A DNA stretch of 64,000 bases from Candidatus Heimdallarchaeota archaeon (GTDB taxonomy: Archaea > Asgardarchaeota > Heimdallarchaeia > JABLTI01). The position numbers were made by a program, and so were the translations under genes. The stretch covers positions 62,001 through 126,000 of the forward strand of contig JAHLVW010000062.1 of the NCBI GenBank assembly GCA_019058275.1, written 5' to 3'. This document shows positions 15,166 to 23,982 of this stretch, piece after piece (the stretch's first letter is position 1; every line of letters begins with the position of its first letter). Under the pieces are notes generated by a model. The model was not told where the DNA came from, ran no database searches, and saw only the letters and a list, made by a program, of their open reading frames with translations.

Positions 15166-17271
15166 ATGGTGATTTTATTAATGGGATTAGATAAAATTGA
15201 AAACAAACTAACAAAATCATTTTTTCCCAGAGAGTTTAAGCAATATAAGAGAAACTTGTCCGATGTTGAAATAGCACTGATTAGAAATGCATTTGAAAAA
15301 GCAAACGCTTTGGAAAAATGTGATTATTTCACATTTTGTAAAACGGTTATTTGTGTCTCATTAGATTATCTTGGACAGTATCCTGAGCTTGAATATTTTG
15401 CAGCTGAAATTGCTTATGAAATCAGAAGATTAGATGATTTAGAGTTTATTGTTAGAGTATCAAATAATCCCTATGTTTTGTTACCTCTCGCTAAAGGTTT
15501 AATTGCTAAGAATTCTCTTGGTAGAGCAGCTGCTAATATTAGAATTGTGGAATCTAAAATAAAACCCGATGATTTAGTTTACCAATTGGAATTATATCTT
15601 GTAAAATCCTATTATGCAGTTGCTAATGGAAATCTCACAGATGCACTTTTTCACATTTTAGCAGCAAAAGAATTTCTTAGATCCTCAGAAAACGAACTTG
15701 ATATCATTCAAGCTAATACCTTTGATGCACAAATTTTGGTTGATGAGTGCAAGATATTATTCGAAATGGGTCGTTATGACAAAGTTTTCGACAACGTTAA
15801 TGAAGGTTTAACTTTAGCAAAGAAAATTGGCAATAGACCATTAACTGTATTGTTTGAGATTTTTTATGGAATGTATTTAATAGATTACAAAAGTTCACTG
15901 GATGAAGGAAATCAACATCACTATATAGCTGCATCTATTGCTAGAAAATTAAGGAATCCATATTTAATTGCAATTACACTAGAGACAATAGGTAATAACT
16001 TACAACTACAAAGAAAAATCGAAGAAGGAATCAAATTCTGTAAACATGCAGAGAGATTATATAAGAAAATTGGTGATGAACAAAATCGAATGATAATTGC
16101 TATTAAAATTGCTAATTTGCAAATAGCTTTTGGTAATGTTTCATCTGCAATGAGTATACTTCTGGACTTAGAAACATTAGGCAGTAAAAACCCATTAACA
16201 TATCTTAATTTGGTCTATGCATTTATCAAAATTGACGATTTAGATCTAGCTGAGACTTATCTTGAGAAAACTAAAAAACATTTAAGAGGAAGAGGGGACC
16301 TTACAGGTGAATTTCTATTAATTTACTATGAAGGATTAATAGAATTCCAATCAGGGAATTTCGGTAAAGCAGAAATGCTCTTTGCACATGCACAGGAATT
16401 TGCTGAATTAAATAAATTATCAAAACAAGCTCTAAACGCAAGTCTGCAATTAGTGAATGTTTTGGTCTCAAAAAATATAGCTTTTCCATCAAAAAGAAAT
16501 TTCAAAAAAGCGAAATTTTCTATTGTTGAGCTAAGTAGTCAAGTTAAGAAAGATGAACAATCAATAGAATATAATAATTGTGAATTACTAAAAGCAATAC
16601 TTTTGTTTTCAAATAATAACTACCAAGAAGCAAAAGATATTTTCAAACGATTGGAATCATTCTACTTCTCAATACGTTTATTTGAGAAAATTAGCACTGT
16701 ACAAGAATATCTAGAAAGATTATCTCACCTTGAAGAAATTGGTGCTATAAGCTTAGATAAAACAGAAAGAACTACTAAAGAATTTTCAGAATTTGAAAAA
16801 ACTCCTGCTCCAATACTTCCTCCAAATGTCGAACCCCCACAATCATATATTGAAGATGATGCCAATCCAATTCTCTTACTAATTCTATCTCATGGAGGTT
16901 TGCCAATATACTCCCATTATTTCAGAGAAGGGTTCGAAAATCTAGATGAAACTTTAGTATCTGGGTTTTTAGGAGCAATAGTGTCATTCGCAGAGAAGCT
17001 AGGTGAAAGCAATATAAGACAAACAAGAAGTGGATTAGGTAGGGGTTTCTTACAAGGCATAAGGCATGGTGACTTTGAAATTTTACTTGAGAGAAGTGAA
17101 AGATACCTGATCGCATTAGTCGCAGATCAAGAAAATTATCTAATACGAAAACAACTGAAAAGGTTAGTAGATGAAATAAATGTTCTATTTCTAATAGATG
17201 ATGAACCAATCATTGTATTAGGTGAAAATAACCGTCTCTATATTCAAAGTGTTGTGAATAGGATCTTTTAA
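15166..17271 (+). CDS. TPR-repeat protein with C-terminal longin/roadblock-like domain
   Basis: The 701-residue protein has an N-terminal helical repeat array from about 60 to 510 with TPR-like units (LARKLRNPYLIAITLETIGNNLQLQRKIEEGIKFCKHAERLYKKIG, LTGEFLLIYYEGLIEFQSGNFGKAEMLFAHAQEFAELN). A Pro-rich linker (PAPILPPNVEPPQ) leads to a 140-residue alpha/beta domain, ILLLILSHGGLPIYSHYF...TLVSGFLGAIVSFAEKL...YLIALVADQENYLIRKQLKRLVDEIN. That domain matches the standalone ORFs at 12294 and 29131 and looks like the longin/roadblock superfamily, which commonly binds small GTPases. The same TPR-plus-sensor plan occurs, broken, at 29.1-31.2 kb. An adaptor for GTPase or membrane sensing is a reasonable inference, not shown. 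Confidence 0.65.
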   Translation: MVILLMGLDKIENKLTKSFFPREFKQYKRNLSDVEIALIRNAFEKANALEKCDYFTFCKTVICVSLDYLGQYPELEYFAAEIAYEIRRLDDLEFIVRVSNNPYVLLPLAKGLIAKNSLGRAAANIRIVESKIKPDDLVYQLELYLVKSYYAVANGNLTDALFHILAAKEFLRSSENELDIIQANTFDAQILVDECKILFEMGRYDKVFDNVNEGLTLAKKIGNRPLTVLFEIFYGMYLIDYKSSLDEGNQHHYIAASIARKLRNPYLIAITLETIGNNLQLQRKIEEGIKFCKHAERLYKKIGDEQNRMIIAIKIANLQIAFGNVSSAMSILLDLETLGSKNPLTYLNLVYAFIKIDDLDLAETYLEKTKKHLRGRGDLTGEFLLIYYEGLIEFQSGNFGKAEMLFAHAQEFAELNKLSKQALNASLQLVNVLVSKNIAFPSKRNFKKAKFSIVELSSQVKKDEQSIEYNNCELLKAILLFSNNNYQEAKDIFKRLESFYFSIRLFEKISTVQEYLERLSHLEEIGAISLDKTERTTKEFSEFEKTPAPILPPNVEPPQSYIEDDANPILLLILSHGGLPIYSHYFREGFENLDETLVSGFLGAIVSFAEKLGESNIRQTRSGLGRGFLQGIRHGDFEILLERSERYLIALVADQENYLIRKQLKRLVDEINVLFLIDDEPIIVLGENNRLYIQSVVNRIF

Positions 17272-17296
17272 GTAAGAAAAAAACTAATAATGGAAA

Positions 17297-17315
17297 CTTG
17301 ATTAAAAAAATCAAG
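17297..17315. terminator. Hairpin between convergent genes
   Basis: CTTGATT-aaaaa-AATCAAG, a perfect 7-bp stem, lies in the short gap between the convergent TPR and TrmB-like genes. Confidence 0.4.
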
Positions 17316-17336
17316 AATCCAATTATATTACTACAT

Positions 17337-19595
17337 TTAAGAATTACCTGGTAAAACAACTCTCTTTGTTTTTGGAGTGAGTATTGCATTAATAATCTCA
17401 GCATTGATTAACTCCACAAATGCTTGGGAATTACTTATTATTGAGATAACTTCTCCAGAATCATCCAATGTGCCTATAAGTCCTTCTTCCGCATCACGAC
17501 CTATGGCAAAATAAGGTTTCGATGTTGAACTAATTGCTAAAGACTTAAGTTGAATGTTCTCTTTTGACATAAGTTGCTTAATAATATCAGCATTTTTGAA
17601 TGGATCAAAGTCTGAGATAACAATAATTCTGGTTCTAGGATTACTATTTAGCAATGCATTCAAATGTATGTCTTTTATTTCCGGATAGACAAGAGTAACA
17701 GTTGATTTTACTCTATCAAAGATTTCCTTCATTTGAGATAAAGTTGCTTCTCTGCCAAGAATTGTTGTTGTATTAACAATTGGTCTTGGAACATCCTTGA
17801 TCTTACTTGCCAATTCACGGAATGTTAATTCCATATTTGTTAACAATTTCTCTATTGTTTTATTGCTTTCTTTGAATTTGTCACCGTAACCTCTGAATTG
17901 ATTCTTTACGTTAGAAGTTTCAGCAATTATTGTATCCTCTATGCCAGTTTGTGATTGGTCTATGGTTTTATTTACAAGTGTTGCTTGATCTTGGACACAT
18001 TGTATAGCTGTTTGCTTTCCTCTATTAAGAAGTGTTTTCGCTGGCATTTCAATTTTAGCAATTGCTGATTTAGCTCTGTCTTCAGTATCTTTAATGAAGG
18101 CTTTACTCTTTATTTCACTAGAATTGTTTAAAACTCTAATATCATCAATGATTTTTGAGCTTATATTTGTGAAAGCATTTTCTTTTTCTTTGAATTCAGT
18201 TTTAATACTGATAATAGTGGCATCACGAGCTTCCTGATATTTTGTGTTAATGTCAACATTTGTCCTGGAAATTGTTCCAGACATGTTGTTCTTAGAGGTT
18301 TCAAAATCAGTATTAGCTTTAGTGAAGCTATTTGTCAAATCCATGTCAATCTTTTCACCGATTTCAGTCATCTTGCGATTTGTTATATCAACAACTGTTT
18401 TGAGCTCATTACCAAGCCTAACTTCTTTAGATTTGATTTCATCTTTTGTATCGGCTGCACTCTTTTCCAAATTATCCTTTAATTGATTAAAGAGATTTGA
18501 TAAGGCTTCTGTATTGGTCTTGGTTTTTACTGCAACTATGCTCTCAAGTTGAGCATTAGTGTCTGTAAATAGAGTTTCAACATTTCGAGAGAATGATTCA
18601 ATCATTTGCTCATATTCTCTTTTAATACCAGCAATACGTTCACGTATTACTTTTCCGAATTCATCATTCATTTCAGAGATGGAATCAGAAATATTGCGAA
18701 TTCTTTCTTCAAGAATCTGATTAGTTTGTTTGTCATGAACTCCTAACTTAGAGCTAACAAGTTCAATTATACTTGCATAATTTTCCTTTACATTTTGACT
18801 TGTTAAGGTCATATTATCCTTTGCAGAAGCATTGTATTCAGAAAGTGCACGATTGATTTTTTCTTGAATATCAGTAGTAACTTTTTCATAATCACTGAAA
18901 TTATTATCCAATGAAGCTTGTAAAGTACTTTCCATAACAGTAGCAGCTTCTTCTACTTTTGAAGAGGACCCCTCAAATGATCTTGTGATATTCCCTTCAG
19001 ATTCAGCAAGTGAATTGACAATATCACTAGCTGCTGAGCTTATCATATTACCTGCAGCTTCTGTTGTTTCAGCATAATGCTTACTCATCTCTGTTGTTGT
19101 AATAAGAGATAATGATGTAATTGCTTGTTTTTCATCATTCAGAATTTGACTGATTTCTTCGATTAATTTATCAAGTTCTGTTGATATTTCAGTCGATGAA
19201 GCTTCAGTAGAAACTCTAATTTCATCTTTTGCTGAATTAGTAATTTGATGTATATTCTCCTTTTGTTGTTTGACAATTTGATCTAATGTGTCAGATCTCT
19301 CTTGAGCAAAAACATTAATCTCATTTCCAATAGCTTGTATTGACTCAAGGGAATCCTTAGCCTTCTCAGTTAGCGAGACTAAGGGATAAACTGCAGAGAA
19401 CTTCTTAATGATTGCAGGATTAGTGAAAATAAGATTCTTCTCTTTCAGAGCTTCTATACTATTCTCCACTTCACTGATTTTACTATCAATTTGCTCAGCA
19501 ATCTCAGGAATAGATAGTTGTCCTGCAGATAAAAGCAAGAGATAGACTTTTTCCTCAACTGGAGAGAGTTGAAGGTTACTTAAAATTTTAGACAA
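17337..19595 (-). CDS. TrmB-like regulator with a very long coiled-coil insert
   Basis: The 752-residue protein starts with a TrmB-type winged helix (LSPVEEKVYLLLLSAGQLSIPEIAEQIDSKISEVENSIEALKEKNLIFTNP, residues 10-65). It ends with a 130-residue alpha/beta domain (LVYPEIKDIHLNALLNSNPRTRIIVISDF...KPYFAIGRDAEEGLIGTLDDSGEVISIISNSQAFVELINAEI) like the phospholipase D-like effector domain of TrmB proteins. Between them, roughly residues 80-620 form a Ser/Thr-, Asn- and Glu-rich helical rod that resembles the signalling part of methyl-accepting chemotaxis proteins (TEAAGNMISSAASDIVNSLAESEG). Usual TrmB proteins are 250-350 residues. No membrane segment is present. A DNA-binding head separated from an effector domain by a long rod is odd; the ligand is unknown. 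Confidence 0.7.
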   Translation of the reverse strand: MSKILSNLQLSPVEEKVYLLLLSAGQLSIPEIAEQIDSKISEVENSIEALKEKNLIFTNPAIIKKFSAVYPLVSLTEKAKDSLESIQAIGNEINVFAQERSDTLDQIVKQQKENIHQITNSAKDEIRVSTEASSTEISTELDKLIEEISQILNDEKQAITSLSLITTTEMSKHYAETTEAAGNMISSAASDIVNSLAESEGNITRSFEGSSSKVEEAATVMESTLQASLDNNFSDYEKVTTDIQEKINRALSEYNASAKDNMTLTSQNVKENYASIIELVSSKLGVHDKQTNQILEERIRNISDSISEMNDEFGKVIRERIAGIKREYEQMIESFSRNVETLFTDTNAQLESIVAVKTKTNTEALSNLFNQLKDNLEKSAADTKDEIKSKEVRLGNELKTVVDITNRKMTEIGEKIDMDLTNSFTKANTDFETSKNNMSGTISRTNVDINTKYQEARDATIISIKTEFKEKENAFTNISSKIIDDIRVLNNSSEIKSKAFIKDTEDRAKSAIAKIEMPAKTLLNRGKQTAIQCVQDQATLVNKTIDQSQTGIEDTIIAETSNVKNQFRGYGDKFKESNKTIEKLLTNMELTFRELASKIKDVPRPIVNTTTILGREATLSQMKEIFDRVKSTVTLVYPEIKDIHLNALLNSNPRTRIIVISDFDPFKNADIIKQLMSKENIQLKSLAISSTSKPYFAIGRDAEEGLIGTLDDSGEVISIISNSQAFVELINAEIINAILTPKTKRVVLPGNS

Positions 19596-19792
19596 TTAAA
19601 GAATCTCCTTTCAAATAGTTCCTTTTTTGTATTATTTCTTATTTTTGACTATTAATTAAGCTTTTTTTAGAGCTATATTAATGACAAATCATTATCAATA
19701 GCTACTTTTCGCAAAAAATAGCTGAAAAAGATTCCTAATAATATTTATTTTCATGTAGTGTATTAAGAGCATATTAAGTTTGGGTGTTATAA

Positions 19793-21622
19793 ATGACTAT
19801 ATTTGGGAATACTGGCAAAATACTTGAAGTAAATTTAACGGAAGAAAAAATTAGTACGATCAAACCAGATCCAGAAGTTTACCGAAAATTCATTGGTGGT
19901 AGTGGAATAGCTGCACACATATTATTTGATAGACTTTCCAAAGATCTTGATCCTCTGTCTCCAGAAAATCCTTTAGGTTTCTTCACTGGACCATTATCAG
20001 GAACTAAAACACCAAGTTGCGGTAGACATGTTGTCTGTGCAAAATCACCCTTGACAAACATCTGGGGTGAAGCAAATTCTGGAGGGAAATTTGGTGCTTA
20101 CATGAAGTTTCTTGGATTTGATGGTTTAGTCTTCACAGGTAAAGCTAGTGAACCAAAATCACTGATGATATTTGATAAAGATATAGCCATAGTTGATGCT
20201 GCTTATTTATGGGGTAAAAATGTCTTTGATGTTGAAAAGGAATTAAAACAACGTTTTGAAAAAATTTCTAGTTTTGCAACGATTGGTGTTGCAGGAGAGA
20301 AACAAGTTAAAATTGCTTCAGTAATGAATGATGGTGATAGAGCTGCAGGAAGAACAGGAATGGGTGGAGTTATGGGATCGAAGAACCTCAAAGCAATTCT
20401 TTTGCAATCCTCTACTCGAGATGTTAAAGTAGCAAAAGCAGAAGATCTAAAAGAACTTGGAAAAATCATGAGAAAGGACATTTATGATAATACAGTTGCA
20501 AGAAGATTGTTTGGAACTGCTGCATATGTTTCAGGAGGAATGAAATGGGGAGATGTAGCAGTAAAATATTGGTATAAAGGGCACATGGAAAATACAGAAG
20601 CTTTTGATGGCGCTCAAATGAAGGAAACAATTCTATTAAAAAGGTATCATTGTTACAGTTGTGTCATTGGTTGTGGTAGAATTATAAAAATCGATGAAGG
20701 GAAATATGCATTACCTCAAACAGCTGGTCCTGAATATGAGACCCTTGCTAGTTTTGGAACAAATTTACTAATTGATGATTTGAAAGGAATATCTTACGCA
20801 AATTATCTTTGTAATCATTATGGTATGGATACAATTTCCGCTGGTATGATAGTTGGTTTAGTTTTCCATCTCTTTGAAAAGGGAATTATTCCTAAGAAAG
20901 ATCTTGAGAATGTAGATGCCAAATGGGGTAGCGTAGATGCATTATTTGAGTTACTTAAGAAAATGGCCCATAGAGAAGGTATTGGCGATTTAATGGCTGA
21001 GGGTTCTAATACATTAGCTGAACATTATCACATGCCAGACGAAGCACATACAGTAAATGGTTTAGAATTACCATTTCATGATCCAAGAGCATTTTATTCA
21101 ATGGCTTCCGTGTATGCTACATCCTCTCGAGGAGCTTGTCACAATAACGGTGATGGATATAAAATGGGACTTGGGGTGACAGTCCCTGAGATAAATCTTA
21201 ATTGTGAAGATAGATTTGATGATCTTGAAGGAGCTAGAATTGCTGTAAAAGTTCAGGATTTTAGAGCAGTTTACAATACACTAATTATGTGTCATTTTGC
21301 TATGCCACCTTTCAAAGATACAGTGAAAGCTCTGGAGTATGCAACTGGTTGGGAATATTCCATTGATGATGTAATGAAAGTAGGAACAAGAATTACAAAT
21401 CTAAAACGTCTGTTAAATATAAAAATGGGATTAACAATAAAGAATGATCGTCTGCCAAAAGTAATGTCATATAAGCTTAAGGAAGGTGGAGCTGAAGGAA
21501 GAGTTCCTGATTTGGAATTACAACTAAAAGAGTATTATAACCTAAGAAAATGGGATAACAAAACTGGAGTGCCTATGAAAGATTTGTTAGAAGAAATGGA
21601 CTTATTTGAATACACTACATAA
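19793..21622 (+). CDS. aor: Tungsten/molybdopterin aldehyde:ferredoxin oxidoreductase
   Basis: AOR-family enzymes oxidise aldehydes to acids (or the reverse) with ferredoxin, using a tungsten-bispterin and one 4Fe-4S cluster. The 609-residue length is standard. The N-terminal pterin-binding domain begins GNTGKILEVNLTEEKIS and includes GFFTGPLSGTKTPSCGRHVV. Cluster ligands C287, C290 and C294 lie in YHCYSCVIGC, and the fourth is probably C500 in LIMCHF. GPEYETLASFG is the conserved substrate-pocket strand. The gene is followed by a CrtI-like oxidoreductase 158 bases on. Substrate specificity cannot be read from the sequence. A short in-frame open stretch after the TAA is probably chance. Confidence 0.93.
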   Translation: MTIFGNTGKILEVNLTEEKISTIKPDPEVYRKFIGGSGIAAHILFDRLSKDLDPLSPENPLGFFTGPLSGTKTPSCGRHVVCAKSPLTNIWGEANSGGKFGAYMKFLGFDGLVFTGKASEPKSLMIFDKDIAIVDAAYLWGKNVFDVEKELKQRFEKISSFATIGVAGEKQVKIASVMNDGDRAAGRTGMGGVMGSKNLKAILLQSSTRDVKVAKAEDLKELGKIMRKDIYDNTVARRLFGTAAYVSGGMKWGDVAVKYWYKGHMENTEAFDGAQMKETILLKRYHCYSCVIGCGRIIKIDEGKYALPQTAGPEYETLASFGTNLLIDDLKGISYANYLCNHYGMDTISAGMIVGLVFHLFEKGIIPKKDLENVDAKWGSVDALFELLKKMAHREGIGDLMAEGSNTLAEHYHMPDEAHTVNGLELPFHDPRAFYSMASVYATSSRGACHNNGDGYKMGLGVTVPEINLNCEDRFDDLEGARIAVKVQDFRAVYNTLIMCHFAMPPFKDTVKALEYATGWEYSIDDVMKVGTRITNLKRLLNIKMGLTIKNDRLPKVMSYKLKEGGAEGRVPDLELQLKEYYNLRKWDNKTGVPMKDLLEEMDLFEYTT

Positions 21623-21780
21623 GATAATAAAGAGAAATTGGAGAAACTATTAAATCCAAGATATTTTGTAGATGTTGATAACAAATAAATACTAGCAATT
21701 TGAGGAAATTGATTTTTTTCCTCAATAGTTTTTTATTTTTAATAGATTAATATCTTTATTAGAATATTCAATTTTTACGG

Positions 21781-23223
21781 GTGCGAATTTTGAAAGATAA
21801 ATATGATGTAATTATTATTGGTTGTGGAATGGGTGGATTGGGTTCTGGCATTATGCTTCAAACTGAAAATTCAGATTTGAAAACCATTATTTTCGAACAA
21901 CACAATATCCCTGGAGGATATGTTACTGGTTTCAAGAGAAAAGGTTACTATTTTGATGGAGGGGCAGAAGGAATTACTAGTGTAGGCGAGAATGGACTGG
22001 TTAAAAAAGCATTAACAGAACTAGGGATTGATTATGAGTTTATACCAATAGAACCATTAGATGTTTATTATTTTGATGATAAAAAGTTCAACTTCTATTT
22101 GGATAAAGAGAAGTTAATTAAAGAAGTTAAAAGGGTCTTTCCAAAGCATTTGGATGGTTTTAAGGAATTTTTAGCTGAATGTGATAGGATCTTTCAAGAA
22201 ATTAGCAGTGGAAATAAAATCCCCGAATATGATAATCTATGCTACCTTGATTTAATTGGAAAATTTGTACCTAATGATTACATAAAGGATGTTTTCAATC
22301 TCTTTTGTCTTTGGTACGGTGCTAAACCAAGTGAAATGCCAGGTGTTTTTGGAGCTATGGTAACTAGAAGTGTAATGAATGGTGGAGTTTACTATCCAAA
22401 AGGTGGTATGCAAGAATTCTCAAACATGTTAAGAGATACCTATACATCTAGAGGTGGAGAAGTAGTTTTTAGTACAATGGCTAAGAAAATACTAATAGAA
22501 GATAACAAGGTAATTGGTGTGGAATTAGAAAATGGTAAAAGAATAAAATGTGATTGGTTAATTTCAAATGCTGACATTAAAAGAACTATTTTGGAGTATT
22601 CAGGAGAGAAGTATTTTCCAAAAGAATATGTTGATTTTATTAAAAATCTAAAATTAACACCATCAGGATTCATGTTGCATTTAGGAGTAGAAATGGATCT
22701 ATCAAACTATCCTTCTCATTTCCAAATAGGAAAAGATTATGCAATTTTAGAAAAAACAAGTAAAGGGCAATTTAAATTATCAAAGTTAGCAGTTAGAATT
22801 CCAGCAAATATCGATCCTGATTTGAAAAATGGTGATAATTACTCGATAGTTGCTTTCATGTTTGCACCCTATGATTGGAAAGATTACTGGCTAGCTGGTC
22901 CTGAGAAAGATAGGGGAATCAAATATAAAGAATACAAAGAGCAAGTTGCTGATGAAGTAATAAGTATCATTGAAAAAGTGATTCTAGGACTAAGAGAGAA
23001 AATCGCTGTAAAGGAATTGGCTACTCCTTTAACCTTTGAAAGATACTTGCAAGTTACAGAAGGTGCATGGTTTGGTTCGCATAAATTCCAAAAGCTTCCT
23101 GATTCAGAGACACCAATAGACAATTTGCTTCTTGTAGGAGCAAGTGTTAGAGGTAGTGGAGCTCCAAGTGCATTAAATCATGGATTTACTGTAGGAGACG
23201 AATTGGCTAAGAAAATCTCTTAA
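21781..23223 (+). CDS. CrtI/CrtISO-like FAD-dependent oxidoreductase
   Basis: The 480-residue protein belongs to the phytoene desaturase/carotenoid isomerase/retinol saturase group. The FAD-binding dinucleotide fold DVIIIGCGMGGLGSGIML lies at residues 9-26, followed by the acidic strand end TIIFEQHNIPGGYVTGFKRKGYYFDGGAEGI, the signature turn of this group. The C-terminal FAD motif is LLLVGASVRGSGAPSALNHGFTVGDELAKKI. Members desaturate or isomerise polyprenyl chains, such as carotenoids or the geranylgeranyl chains of archaeal lipids. No carotenoid cluster is nearby, but a CrtQ-like glycosyltransferase is at 56.2 kb. Start GTG at 21781. It is convergent with the flavin reductase gene. Confidence 0.8.
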   Translation: MRILKDKYDVIIIGCGMGGLGSGIMLQTENSDLKTIIFEQHNIPGGYVTGFKRKGYYFDGGAEGITSVGENGLVKKALTELGIDYEFIPIEPLDVYYFDDKKFNFYLDKEKLIKEVKRVFPKHLDGFKEFLAECDRIFQEISSGNKIPEYDNLCYLDLIGKFVPNDYIKDVFNLFCLWYGAKPSEMPGVFGAMVTRSVMNGGVYYPKGGMQEFSNMLRDTYTSRGGEVVFSTMAKKILIEDNKVIGVELENGKRIKCDWLISNADIKRTILEYSGEKYFPKEYVDFIKNLKLTPSGFMLHLGVEMDLSNYPSHFQIGKDYAILEKTSKGQFKLSKLAVRIPANIDPDLKNGDNYSIVAFMFAPYDWKDYWLAGPEKDRGIKYKEYKEQVADEVISIIEKVILGLREKIAVKELATPLTFERYLQVTEGAWFGSHKFQKLPDSETPIDNLLLVGASVRGSGAPSALNHGFTVGDELAKKIS

Positions 23224-23233
23224 TTTCTTCGAT

Positions 23234-23800
23234 TCAATCTCCTTTTTTCTTTGAAAATCCATAAGCAGCGACTCTGTCTTTTAAATTATAGTAATGGCCA
23301 GTCCCATATGCTAAAGCATCTGATAAGAGTAAGTCTGGACTGCCTTTTTCATCAATCATTGACTCATCATAGTATACTTTTAGTACCTCACCAAATATAG
23401 CATAATGAGTACCTACTTTGTAAATGTGTGTAACTTTACATTCAACATTAATTGGACACTCTTGAATTAGAGGAACATCTACTTCTTTTCCTTTGAAAAC
23501 AGTTAATCCAGTATCTTTGAATTTATCAGTATCTCGACCAGAGACTACTCCAAAATAATCTGCTTCTTTAGTAATAGCAACATTGGGGATATTCACACCA
23601 AAACATTGTGCCTTTTCTATTAATTCATAAGTATATCTTATATCTCTAATACCTACAACGACTGTTACTGGATCAGCACAAATGTTAGCTATCCAAGCAG
23701 CTGTCATAGCATTTGGTTTTCCTTTATCATCATATGCAGATACTAATGCTGCAGGTGCTGGATAAACAGCAGCTCTGGGTTCTTTTTCGACTTTTACCAT
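23234..23800 (-). CDS. Flavin reductase-like FMN-binding protein
   Basis: The protein has the split-barrel FMN-binding fold of the flavin reductase-like family: AAVYPAPAALVSAYDDKGKPNAMTAAWIANICADPVTVVVGIRD at the N-terminus, then TYELIEKAQCFGVNIPN and FGVVSGRDTDKFKDTGLT, and CPINVECKVTHIYKVGTHYAIFGEVLKVY near the end. Such proteins pass electrons through bound FMN. The ORF track begins at 23833, but the family N-terminus MVKVEKEPRAAVYPAP fits ATG at 23800 (188 residues), which I prefer. It is convergent with the CrtI-like gene and divergent from the five-repeat secreted protein; their shared upstream region has inverted repeats. Confidence 0.85.
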   Translation of the reverse strand: MVKVEKEPRAAVYPAPAALVSAYDDKGKPNAMTAAWIANICADPVTVVVGIRDIRYTYELIEKAQCFGVNIPNVAITKEADYFGVVSGRDTDKFKDTGLTVFKGKEVDVPLIQECPINVECKVTHIYKVGTHYAIFGEVLKVYYDESMIDEKGSPDLLLSDALAYGTGHYYNLKDRVAAYGFSKKKGD

Positions 23801-23877
23801 GATTATCACTAGAACATATGTTGAAACAATCATATTGATAATTTTTGTGTAAAAAAACCAAAACGTTGTTTTTTCTA

Positions 23878-23898
23878 TGGTTCAAAAAAAGTGAACCA
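23878..23898. promoter_or_regulatory. Inverted repeat in divergent promoter region
   Basis: TGGTTCA-aaaaaag-TGAACCA is a perfect 7-bp dyad between the flavin reductase and the five-repeat gene. A weaker dyad, GTTTCA...TGAAAC, follows at 23924-23949. Position and symmetry suggest a regulator-binding site; the regulator is unknown. Confidence 0.35.
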
Positions 23899-23982
23899 AG
23901 TGTAATGTTTAGTTTTTTAGGTTGTTTCATCCTATTGTTTCCTTGAAACAGAAGAGAGGTATCCAAAAAAGGAGCAAATAAA

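Noticed and set aside
20203-20481. Antisense ORF inside the AOR gene
   Set aside because: It lies wholly within a well-conserved gene and encodes nothing recognisable.
21625-21687. Open in-frame stretch after the AOR stop codon
   Set aside because: Only about 20 codons, outside the normal AOR length; chance is sufficient.
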